Positions 1 to 6,745 of a DNA stretch of 7,030 nt are shown here, piece after piece (the first letter of the stretch is position 1; each line of letters begins with the position of its first letter). The stretch lies in assembly GCA_937858165.1 (NCBI GenBank), contig CALLZA010000459.1, positions 1 to 7,030 of the forward strand, written 5' to 3'. The position numbers and the translations under genes are program-made. The DNA comes from an uncultured Ardenticatenia bacterium (GTDB lineage: Bacteria > Chloroflexota > Anaerolineae > Promineifilales > Promineifilaceae). The notes below the pieces were generated by a model. It was given only the letters and a program-made list of their open reading frames with translations, was not told the origin of the DNA and did no database searches.

Positions 1-125
1 CGGGTGTGTGGGTGCCGCGGCCGCGGGGGGGGCGGCGCGTGTGGTGGTGGGCTGGGGGGGCGGGGCGGGGTCGGCGGCGGCCGCCCCCCCGGGGGCCGGA
101 GGTCCCCCCCCAGCCGCGCTCGCCG
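1..125. other. Low-complexity G/C tract at the window edge, probable sequence artefact
   Basis: Bases 1-99 contain no adenine, and there are long single-base runs: G at 25-32, G at 54-60, C at 84-90 followed by G at 91-95, and C at 104-111. Short perfect palindromes are packed in, such as CCGCGGCCGCGG at 15-26, GGCGGCCGCC at 76-85 and CCCCCGGGGG at 86-95. Translated in the frame of the downstream gene, it gives only Gly, Ala, Pro, Val and a few other residues. No family signal appears until about base 140. The rest of the window is GC-rich but has normal codon structure. I infer a low-quality contig end or sequencing error in a hairpin-prone region, not a biological element, although a real GC-rich sequence cannot be excluded from the text alone. 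Confidence 0.7.
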
Positions 126-3100
126 CCGCTCCCGTTGCGCCCTTGCGCGCCCTGACGACGCGCCGCCCCGACGACCCATCCATCGCCCTGCTCGATGCCT
201 TTGCCATCGTCGGCGACGTGCTGACCTTCTACCAGGAGCGCTTCGCCAACGAGGGGTACTTGCGCCCGGCTACCGAGCGGCTGTCGGTTATGAACCTGGC
301 CCGACTGGTGGGCTATCGCGCCCGCCCCGGGCTGAGCGCCAGCGTCTACCTCTCCTTCACGCTGGAAGACAGCTTCACTGAGGAGACGACTATCCCCGCC
401 GGTACGAAGGCCCAGAGCCAGCCCGCCGGCGAGGAGGAGAAGGCGCAGGTGTTCGAGACGGCCGAGGCGATCACCGCCCGCGCTTCGTGGAACCGCATCC
501 GGCCGCGCCAGAGCCGGCCGCAAAACCTGAGCGTGCAGCCCGAGAACCTCTACGTCGCCGGCGTCGGCCTGAACCTGCGCCGCGGCGATCGGCTGCTGGT
601 CGAGCGCCCGGGCCAGGACCCGGTATTGTGGCGGGTCGAAGAGGCCATCGAGGATCGCGCCGCCAACCGGACGCGGATCGTCCTGCCGGTGGTAACCCCC
701 ACGGCCACGCCGTCGGCCGTGGCTGCGCTGCCCGGCGGTTCGGGCGCACTGGCCGGCCTTCTCCGGGCGCTGGTGACTGCCCTCAACGCGCTGGATGACG
801 GGGAGATGGAAGCGCTCGAAGCGGCCCAGGGGCAGCTGGTCGAGGCGCTGCTGCTGACGATGGACGCCCTGACCGACCCCGACGGCGGCGGCGAGGTGGC
901 GGCCGGCGTCGCGCTGCAAGAGCTGACCACGCTGCTCGACGCCCTCCTGGACGACGACCTATCGGCCGGACAGAGCCGGGCCGTGGGGCTGATGCAACGG
1001 CTGACGCTGGCCCTGGCGGCGCTGCTGGCCGGCGGTGCGCCGCCAACGCAGGGTGACCCCATTCAGGCCCTGGCCGGTCAACTGGCCGCGCCCATCAGCG
1101 CCGCGGCCATCCCCCCGGCTACGCCCTACCACCTGGCGCTGGACACGGCGGCGACGTTCAACGCCACGTCCGATCTGCGGCTGCGGCTGCTGGCGACGAC
1201 GCTGGGCGGCACGACGCTCGGCCGGACGAAGCTGTTGGCCGATCTCTACAAGGGTGCGCGGGTCTTCGGGCTGGGCAGCGACGGCGGGCCACCGGCCGAG
1301 GAGACGGCCATCTTCGTCGTGCGGGCCACGGCCGCGCCCTTCGGCCACAACGCGCCGCTCATCGCCGACATCCCCGATGACGGCGGCCAGGTGACCTATG
1401 CGGAGTGGGCAATCGACGACCCGCACAACAACGGCGCATCCTCCATCCCATTGGATCCGCCGCTGGGGGCCATCGCGATACAGATCGCTAACCCGGCCCG
1501 TCACCACCCTTCGACGCTTTACCTTGACGCTGAGTACGACATCCCCACCGGGTCGCGCGTCATCATCGAGCGGGCCGGCGAGCGCGTGCTGTCCTACGCG
1601 CCCACAGCCGACCAGATCGACAACGAGACGCTGGCCGCCTATGGCCTCAGCGGCAAGAGCACCCGGCTCGACCTGGGCGAAGCGACGTGGTTCAGCGGCA
1701 ACGATTTCAGCAACGTGCGCACCACGCGCGTCTATCTGGCGACGGAGCGACTGACGCCGGCCGAGGAACCGATTGTCGCGCCCGTGCCCGCCGAGTCGAT
1801 GCCCAACACCATCCAGCTCAACGGCGTCTACGAAGGGCTGGCCCCCGGCCGCTGGGTCGTCGTCAGCGGCGAACGGGCCGATCTGGACGGCGTGACCGGC
1901 GTCATGGCTTCGGAACTAGTCATGATCCGCAACGCGGCCATCGTCAGCGACAACGGCGGCCCGCGCACCGAACTGACCTTCGCCAACGAGCTGGCCTACC
2001 GCTACAAGCGCGACACGGCCGTGCTGCTGGCCAACACCGTCCGCGCCACCCACGGCGAGACGGTCAGTGAAGTGCTGGGCAGCGGCGACGCCCGCCGGCG
2101 CTGGCCGGCGTTCGATCTGCGCAAGCCGCCGCTGACCTATCTGCCCGCGCCGACGCCCGCCGGGGCCGAGAGCACGCTGACCGTCCGCGTCAACGACGTG
2201 CGCTGGCGCGAGGCCGACAACCACGTTCTGCTCGGCCCGGCCGACCGCGCCTACGTGCTGGAGCGGCGCGAGGAGAAGGAGTTCGACGCCACGACGGTCA
2301 TCTTCGGCGACGGCCAGAACGGCGCGCGCCTGCCGACCGGAGTGGAGAACGTCACCGCTGTCTATCGCAGCGGGCTGGGCCAGCCGGGCAACGTCCCCGC
2401 CGGGCGCATCAAACAGTTGGCCACCCGGCCGCTGGGGGTCAAGGACGTGATCAACGCCCTGCCGGCTACTGGCGGGGCTGACCGTGAAGGGCGCGATTCG
2501 ACGCGGGCCAACGCGCCGCTGGCCGTCATGGCCCTCGACCGGCTCGTATCGGTCCAGGACTACGCCGACTTCGCCCGCACCTTTGCCGGCATCGGCAAGG
2601 CAGCGGCGGCCGAATTGAGCGACGGCCGGCGCAGCGTCGTCCACCTGACCATCGCCGGGGCCGACGACATCCCCATCGACACGACTTCCGACCTCTACCG
2701 CAACCTGCGGCTGGCCCTGGCCCGCGCCGGCGATCCGTGGACGCCGGTGCAGATCGCCCTGCGCGAGCTAATTCTGCTGGTGGTCATCGCCGGGGTGCGG
2801 CTCCATCCCGACTACCTGTGGTCGGCCGTCGCACCGCAGATCCGCGCCCGGCTCTATGACCGGCTGAGCTTCGGCCGCCGCGACCTGGGCCAGGACGTGA
2901 CCGCCGGCGAGATCATCGCCGCCATCCACGGCGTGCCCGGCGTCGTCTACGCCGATCTCGATCTGCTCGACGGCCTGACCGGCGCGGACGTGGCCGGGCC
3001 GGCTCTGGCGACGCGGCTGGAGACCCTGGCTAAGGACGCCGCCACGCCCAACGCTCGTCCCCGGGCGCGCATCAAGGCCGAGATGGCCCGCCCCGACCGC

Positions 3101-3187
3101 ACGGACCCGACCGTTCTGCAGCCCGCCCAACTGGCCATCCTCGATCCGCGCCTGCCCGAGACGCTGATCCTGAAGGAGTTGACATGA
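8..3187 (+). CDS. Putative baseplate assembly protein (baseplate J / gp6-like), N-terminus missing or corrupted
   Basis: A large structural protein of a phage-tail-like particle, expected to form the baseplate wedge at the cell-proximal end of a contractile injection machine (J-like, role of Afp11 or P2 gpJ). The GTG at 8 is only the first available start. Residues 1-45 are low-complexity junk, and family-like sequence begins near residue 46 (ALTTRRPDDPSIALLDAF, then DVLTFYQERFANEGYLR), so the true start is probably upstream or lost. From memory of the family, that conserved block is normally preceded by a further conserved N-terminal segment. Residues 241-367 form a Leu/Ala-rich helical insert. 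The C-terminal third carries the hallmarks: FGDGQNGARLPTGVENVTA at 766, RPLGVKDVINALPATGGAD, DRLVSVQDYADFAR at 844, and a final GEIIAAIHGVPGVV segment. No signal peptide or membrane segment is visible. The end overlaps the next start (ATGA), indicating one operon with translational coupling. Confidence 0.9.
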   Translation: MGAAAAGGAARVVVGWGGGAGSAAAAPPGAGGPPPAALAAAPVAPLRALTTRRPDDPSIALLDAFAIVGDVLTFYQERFANEGYLRPATERLSVMNLARLVGYRARPGLSASVYLSFTLEDSFTEETTIPAGTKAQSQPAGEEEKAQVFETAEAITARASWNRIRPRQSRPQNLSVQPENLYVAGVGLNLRRGDRLLVERPGQDPVLWRVEEAIEDRAANRTRIVLPVVTPTATPSAVAALPGGSGALAGLLRALVTALNALDDGEMEALEAAQGQLVEALLLTMDALTDPDGGGEVAAGVALQELTTLLDALLDDDLSAGQSRAVGLMQRLTLALAALLAGGAPPTQGDPIQALAGQLAAPISAAAIPPATPYHLALDTAATFNATSDLRLRLLATTLGGTTLGRTKLLADLYKGARVFGLGSDGGPPAEETAIFVVRATAAPFGHNAPLIADIPDDGGQVTYAEWAIDDPHNNGASSIPLDPPLGAIAIQIANPARHHPSTLYLDAEYDIPTGSRVIIERAGERVLSYAPTADQIDNETLAAYGLSGKSTRLDLGEATWFSGNDFSNVRTTRVYLATERLTPAEEPIVAPVPAESMPNTIQLNGVYEGLAPGRWVVVSGERADLDGVTGVMASELVMIRNAAIVSDNGGPRTELTFANELAYRYKRDTAVLLANTVRATHGETVSEVLGSGDARRRWPAFDLRKPPLTYLPAPTPAGAESTLTVRVNDVRWREADNHVLLGPADRAYVLERREEKEFDATTVIFGDGQNGARLPTGVENVTAVYRSGLGQPGNVPAGRIKQLATRPLGVKDVINALPATGGADREGRDSTRANAPLAVMALDRLVSVQDYADFARTFAGIGKAAAAELSDGRRSVVHLTIAGADDIPIDTTSDLYRNLRLALARAGDPWTPVQIALRELILLVVIAGVRLHPDYLWSAVAPQIRARLYDRLSFGRRDLGQDVTAGEIIAAIHGVPGVVYADLDLLDGLTGADVAGPALATRLETLAKDAATPNARPRARIKAEMARPDRTDPTVLQPAQLAILDPRLPETLILKELT
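728..1108 (+). other. Leu/Ala-rich helical insert within the baseplate protein (residues 241-367)
   Basis: Within the baseplate J-like gene, this segment encodes a run of amphipathic, Leu/Ala-rich stretches such as LAGLLRALVTALNAL, LVEALLLTMDAL, LQELTTLLDALL and LMQRLTLALAALLAG, separated by acidic or glycine-rich turns. It looks like a four-helix or coiled-coil insertion between two beta-rich parts of the protein. The leucines are spaced about every three to four residues and are interrupted by Asp/Glu, which argues against true membrane spans. The function is unknown. It may be a protein-protein contact or a spacer in the assembled baseplate. Confidence 0.55.
3173..3178 (+). promoter_or_regulatory. 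Shine-Dalgarno site AAGGAG for the tail protein gene
   Basis: AAGGAG lies inside the last codons of the baseplate gene and ends five bases before the ATG at 3184. The spacing is good. With the ATGA stop/start overlap at 3184-3187, it supports the chosen start and translational coupling. Confidence 0.85.
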
Positions 3188-5373
3188 TCGACCCCGCCGA
3201 CCGTCTCTTCGACCTGCTGCCTGTCGTCCACCGCCAGCGCGACGACGCCGCCGGTTGGCCCCTGCGCGCCCTGCTGCGGGTCATCGGCGAGCAAGCTAAC
3301 CTGATCGAGGCCGATATTGAACGGCTGTACGAAAATTGGTTCATTGAAACGTGCGAGGCGTGGGTGGTGCCCTACATCGGCGATCTGGTCGGCTACCGCC
3401 CGGTGTTCGACGCCGGGCAGCCGGGCGACCCGGCCCAGGCCGCCGGCGCGGCGCGCAACAAAATCCTGACCCCGCGCCGCGAGGTGGCCAACACCATCGC
3501 CCTGCGCCGCCGCAAGGGGACGCTGGCCCTGCTGGAGTTGCTGAGCCGGCGCGTGGCCGGCTGGCCGGCGCGGGCGGTCGAGTTCTACCGGCTGCTGGGC
3601 TGGAACCAGGCGCTCAACCACCAATGGCCGGCGCGCGGCGGCACGGCCGATCTGCGTGACGGCGCGGCCCTGGCCCTGCTGGGCGGCCCGTTCGACACGC
3701 TGGCCCACACCGTCGACGTGCGCCGCCCCAACAGCAGCCGCACGTTGGGCCGCTTCAACATCCCCAGCGTCGGCCTGTTCGTCTGGCGGCTGCGCCCTTA
3801 CTCGGTCACGCGCACGGCGGCCTACTGCCTGGAAGACGTTGACCCGCGCTTCTATAGCTTCAGCGCCCTGGGCAACGACGCGCCGCTGTTCACCCGGCCC
3901 ACGCCGGAGAGCGACCCGACGACCATCGCCGGGCCGCTCAACGTGCCCGCGCCCATCACCCGCCGCGCCCTGGAGGTGCGGGCCGAGCGCCCGGCGCGCG
4001 CCGGCTGGGCCAACCCGGAGTACTATGGCGAAGGACGCAGCCTGCTGATCTATGCCCCCGGCTGGGTGGGCACGGGCGACGGCCCTATCCCCGCTGAGCG
4101 GATCGTGCCGGCCGACCTGAGCCGCTGGGGCTACTCGCCGCCGCGCGACCGCGTGGCCGTCGATCCGGAGACGGGGCGCATCGCTTTCCACCCGCGCCAG
4201 ATGCCCCGCCGCGGCGTCTGGGTGCGCTACCACTACGGCTTCAGCGACGACCTGGGCGGCGGCGAGTACGAACGCGACATCAGCCAGCCGGCCGGGGCGG
4301 TCGTCTATCGCGTCGGCCAGGGGGATGAGTGGGAGTTCCATACCGTTCGCGAGGCGCTGCTGGCCTGGGAGCGGGCGGAGACGCCACCGCGCCACGCCGT
4401 CATCGAGATTCAGGACGGCGGTGACTATGTGGAGGAGTTGGTCGTCCGCTTTGCCCGCCGCGACCAGACGCTCCAGATTCGCGCCGCCAACGCCCAGCGA
4501 CCCATCCTGCGCCTGCTCGACTTCAAGACGTCGCAGCCGGACGCGCTGAGTATCGAGGGCTGCGCCGGCGGTCGGGTGACGCTCGACGGGCTGCTGCTGG
4601 TCGGCCGCGGCCTGCAAGTCGAAGGGCCGCTCGCCTCGCTGACCATCCGCCACAGCACGCTCGTCCCCGGCTGGCAGATCGGCCCCGATTGCGAGCCGGA
4701 GCGCGGCAACGAGCCGAGCATCCACCTCATCAACACCGACGCCCGGCTGCTGATCGACCACAGCATCATCGGCTCCATCCTCATCACCCTCGACACCGTG
4801 GCCGGCGACCCGCTGGCCGTGCGCGTCGTCGACTCCATCCTCGACGCCACGGGCGACGGCCGCGAGGCGATCAGCGCCCCCGACTGCCGGCTGGCCCACG
4901 CGATTCTGACCATCGAGCGCACGACCGTCTTCGGCGAGGTGCTCGTCCACGCTGTGGAACTGGGCGAGAACAGCATCTTTACCGGGCTGATGACCGTCGG
5001 CCGGCGGCAGATCGGCTGTTTGCGCTTCTGCTATGTGCCGCCCGGCTCGCGCACGCCGCGCCGCTACCGCTGCCAGCCCGACGGCGCGCTGGCCGCCATC
5101 GACCCGGCGGTGACCGGCCCGGCCCGCGATGCGCTGCGGGCGGCCGAGGCGCTGCGCGTCCGGCCGCTGTTTGACGCCGTGCGCTACGGCCGGCCCGATT
5201 ACGCTCGCCTGTCGCTCGACTGTGCCCCGGAGATCAGCCGCGGGGCCGACGACGAGTCGGAGATGGGCGTCTTCCACGATCTCTACACGCCGCAGCGCGC
5301 CGCCAACTTGCGCGCCCGGCTCGACGAATATGCGCCCGCGGCGATGGACGCGGGCATCATCTACGCCAGTTGA
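3184..5373 (+). CDS. Phage-tail-type protein, gpI-like N-terminus with probable beta-helix C-terminal half
   Basis: A 729-residue structural protein of the same tail-like particle. The N-terminus (LFDLLPVVHRQRDD, then PLRALLRVIGEQANLIEADIE, then ETCEAWVVPYIGDLVGYRP at residues 55-73) has the layout of the tail protein I family, which docks to J in P2 and corresponds in position to Afp12. From about residue 382 (WEFHTVREALLAWERAE) to about 600 there are short repeated strands with alternating hydrophobic residues (VTLDGLLLVGRGLQVEG, ASLTIRHSTLV, ARLLIDHSIIGSILI, LAVRVVDSIL), typical of a right-handed parallel beta-helix, a fold known from phage fibres and glycan-binding or glycan-cutting proteins. 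Cysteines lie at 612, 616, 630 and 680. The C-terminus EMGVFHDLYTPQRAANLRARL (from residue 693) is a conserved ending I recall from homologues. No signal peptide or membrane segment is seen. The start is set by AAGGAG at 3173 and the 4-base overlap with the baseplate gene. The enzymatic activity, if any, cannot be read from the sequence. Confidence 0.87.
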   Translation: MIDPADRLFDLLPVVHRQRDDAAGWPLRALLRVIGEQANLIEADIERLYENWFIETCEAWVVPYIGDLVGYRPVFDAGQPGDPAQAAGAARNKILTPRREVANTIALRRRKGTLALLELLSRRVAGWPARAVEFYRLLGWNQALNHQWPARGGTADLRDGAALALLGGPFDTLAHTVDVRRPNSSRTLGRFNIPSVGLFVWRLRPYSVTRTAAYCLEDVDPRFYSFSALGNDAPLFTRPTPESDPTTIAGPLNVPAPITRRALEVRAERPARAGWANPEYYGEGRSLLIYAPGWVGTGDGPIPAERIVPADLSRWGYSPPRDRVAVDPETGRIAFHPRQMPRRGVWVRYHYGFSDDLGGGEYERDISQPAGAVVYRVGQGDEWEFHTVREALLAWERAETPPRHAVIEIQDGGDYVEELVVRFARRDQTLQIRAANAQRPILRLLDFKTSQPDALSIEGCAGGRVTLDGLLLVGRGLQVEGPLASLTIRHSTLVPGWQIGPDCEPERGNEPSIHLINTDARLLIDHSIIGSILITLDTVAGDPLAVRVVDSILDATGDGREAISAPDCRLAHAILTIERTTVFGEVLVHAVELGENSIFTGLMTVGRRQIGCLRFCYVPPGSRTPRRYRCQPDGALAAIDPAVTGPARDALRAAEALRVRPLFDAVRYGRPDYARLSLDCAPEISRGADDESEMGVFHDLYTPQRAANLRARLDEYAPAAMDAGIIYAS
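4327..4995 (+). other. Predicted parallel beta-helix (pectate-lyase-like) region of the tail protein
   Basis: Codes for roughly residues 382-604. The opening resembles the start of many beta-helix proteins (a helix, then AVIEIQDGGDYVEEL). After it come successive rungs of about 20-25 residues with the pattern hydrophobic-x-hydrophobic-x and recurrent Asn/Asp/Ser/Gly turns (LRLLDFKTSQPDALSIEGCA, VTLDGLLL, LTIRHSTL, IHLINTDARLLIDHSIIG, VRVVDSILDAT, LTIERTTVFGEVLV, AVELGENSIFTG). The fold assignment is by eye. In tail particles such domains usually act in receptor recognition or as structural spikes. Confidence 0.6.
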
Positions 5374-5375
5374 CC

Positions 5376-5380
5376 AGGAG
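5376..5380 (+). promoter_or_regulatory. Shine-Dalgarno site AGGAG for the DUF6519-type gene
   Basis: AGGAG in the 13-base gap after the tail gene stop (TGA 5371-5373) ends six bases before the ATG at 5387. It decides the start of the third gene in favour of 5387 over in-frame starts further upstream, which would lie inside the tail protein gene. Confidence 0.85.
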
Positions 5381-5386
5381 TGTGCC

Positions 5387-6745
5387 ATGAAAGGGGATTT
5401 CTCGCGCGATACGTTCGATCCGCTCTACAACTTCAGCCGCGTTCTGTTGCAGCAGGGGCGGGTGCAGCTCGACGCCGACTTCAACGAGCAGTCGGCCATC
5501 CTGCTGCACATGCTGCGGCGGCTGACGGCCGACCTGTTCGGCCCCTACGCCATCGCCGGCGGCCCCGACGCGTTCCGGGTCGCTGGCGAGGGCAACGCCG
5601 CCAACCGCAGCCTCGTCGCCCGCGGCGGCCGGGCCTACGTCGGCGGCTACCTGGTCGAAGTACCAGACGGCGAACTGACCTTTACCGGCGAGCTGGAGCC
5701 GAACGGCCGCTACATCGTCTATCTCGACGTCTGGGAGCGCCACGTCACCTATCACGAGACGGCCGCGCCCATCCGCGAGGTGGCCCTGGGTGGGCCGGAC
5801 ACGGCCACGCGCGCCCAGGTCGTCTGTCGTCTGCGGGCCGTCGATGAGCTTCGCGACGACGCGGGTGAGCCGTTCGACATCAACGTCGATCTCACCTGCG
5901 ACGTCCTGCACCGCCGGTGGCCGTCGTCGCCTGCGCGCGGCTCTATGAGTGCGCGGGCTGTGGAGACCCGCAGCGACGAGGCCTGCGTCGTCCCGTCCGA
6001 TTCGCGCTATCGGGGGCTGGAGAACCAGCTCTACCGGGTGGAGATCCATCGCGGCGGGGGCGCGGCCGAGGCCACTTTCAAGTGGTCGCGCGACAACGGC
6101 TCGGTCGTCTTCCCCCTGGCCGTGCCCATCCGCCAGACGGACACCCAGCTGAGCCTTCTCCATCTGGGGCGCGACGAGCGCTTTGGGCTGCGACCGGGCG
6201 ACTGGGTGGAGCTTGTCAACGACGACAGCAGCCTCAACGAGCGCTTCGACGCGTCGCCCCCGCCGCTGCATCAGGTCGTCGCCGTCGATCCGCTGGAGCG
6301 GACGGCAACGCTGGCCGGGGCGGTGGGCGTTAACATGGATCTGGCGACGCGGCCGCTGCTGCGCCGCTGGGACCAGCGCGCCGGCGAGGAGAGCGAGGGC
6401 GGGCTGACACTGGTCGACGGCGCGGCGCGAACGTGGCGCGGCGAGGCGGGCAACCCCGACTTCGGCTGGCTGGCGCTGGAGGACGGCATCGAGGTGCAGT
6501 TTGCCGCCAACCAGCGCTACCGCCGCGGCGACTACTGGCTCATCCCGGCGCGCACGGCCACGGGCGGCATCGAGTGGCCGCAACAGCCGGGCACGACCAA
6601 CCCCCGGCCCATGCCCGCCCGCCGCGCCGAGCATTACACCATGCCCTTGGGGGTGGTGATTATGCAGGGCAACGACGACCCGCGGTTCGTCGATTGTCGC
6701 CGCTGCTTCAGGCCGCTGAACGTGGAGGAGTGCAACCCGGCCTAG
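5387..6745 (+). CDS. DUF6519 domain-containing protein of tail-like particle cluster
   Basis: A 452-residue protein recognised as the DUF6519 family, which I know as a regular neighbour of putative baseplate and tail proteins in eCIS-like clusters. Its molecular role is not established. Diagnostic blocks: MKGDFSRDTFDPLYNFSRVL at 1-20 followed by QQGRVQLDADFNEQ; YRGLENQLYRVEIH at 208; FKWSRDNGSVVFPLAV at 231; GDWVELVNDDSSLN; YRRGDYWLIPARTATGGIEW at 378; and a C-terminal VDCRRCFRPLN. The composition is soluble and beta-rich, with no signal peptide or membrane segment. Cysteines are at 147, 171, 200, 437, 440 and 449, the last three forming a small terminal cluster. The start is fixed by the AGGAG site and the family-typical MKGDF opening. 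Longer in-frame starts back to 5129 would read through out-of-frame tail gene sequence. The gene is last in the operon, and its stop TAG overlaps the stop of a convergent gene. It is likely a peripheral baseplate or fibre-associated part (inference). Confidence 0.9.
   Translation: MKGDFSRDTFDPLYNFSRVLLQQGRVQLDADFNEQSAILLHMLRRLTADLFGPYAIAGGPDAFRVAGEGNAANRSLVARGGRAYVGGYLVEVPDGELTFTGELEPNGRYIVYLDVWERHVTYHETAAPIREVALGGPDTATRAQVVCRLRAVDELRDDAGEPFDINVDLTCDVLHRRWPSSPARGSMSARAVETRSDEACVVPSDSRYRGLENQLYRVEIHRGGGAAEATFKWSRDNGSVVFPLAVPIRQTDTQLSLLHLGRDERFGLRPGDWVELVNDDSSLNERFDASPPPLHQVVAVDPLERTATLAGAVGVNMDLATRPLLRRWDQRAGEESEGGLTLVDGAARTWRGEAGNPDFGWLALEDGIEVQFAANQRYRRGDYWLIPARTATGGIEWPQQPGTTNPRPMPARRAEHYTMPLGVVIMQGNDDPRFVDCRRCFRPLNVEECNPA
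6742..6745. other. CTAG palindrome carrying both convergent stop codons
   Basis: The plus-strand DUF6519-type gene ends with TAG at 6743-6745, and the minus-strand gene ends with TAG at 6744-6742. Both stops are supplied by one CTAG, so the two coding regions overlap by four bases and there is no intergenic space for a conventional terminator between them. Confidence 0.8.

Noticed and set aside
15..95. Packed palindromes that could be read as a hairpin, terminator or origin
   Set aside because: They lie inside the suspect adenine-free tract at the window edge, there is no T-run, and no loop architecture is repeated. An artefact is more likely.
4..381. Alternative plus-strand frame from the GTG at 4
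   Set aside because: Its product is low-complexity and then Arg/Pro-rich. From about 140 onward the baseplate protein frame carries the recognisable sequence.
728..1030. Membrane-spanning helices in the baseplate protein
   Set aside because: The Leu/Ala runs are broken by Asp, Glu, Arg and Gln every few residues and are better explained as amphipathic helices in a soluble protein.
471..1507. Several overlapping open frames on both strands over the helical insert
   Set aside because: All are Arg/Pro/Ser-rich shadows without start signals. The plus frame of the baseplate gene is continuous through the region.
5129..5386. Upstream extension of the DUF6519-type protein to an earlier in-frame start
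   Set aside because: It would overlap the tail protein gene by more than 240 bases and add an Arg/Ser/Thr-rich stretch. The AGGAG site and the family-typical MKGDF opening fix the start at 5387.
2947..5388. Very long open frame on the minus strand opposite the tail protein gene (813 codons)
   Set aside because: It mirrors the plus genes in very GC-rich DNA where stops are rare. Its translation is an Arg/Ala/Gly/Val-rich mix without family blocks, whereas the plus frame has conserved family motifs and a Shine-Dalgarno site.
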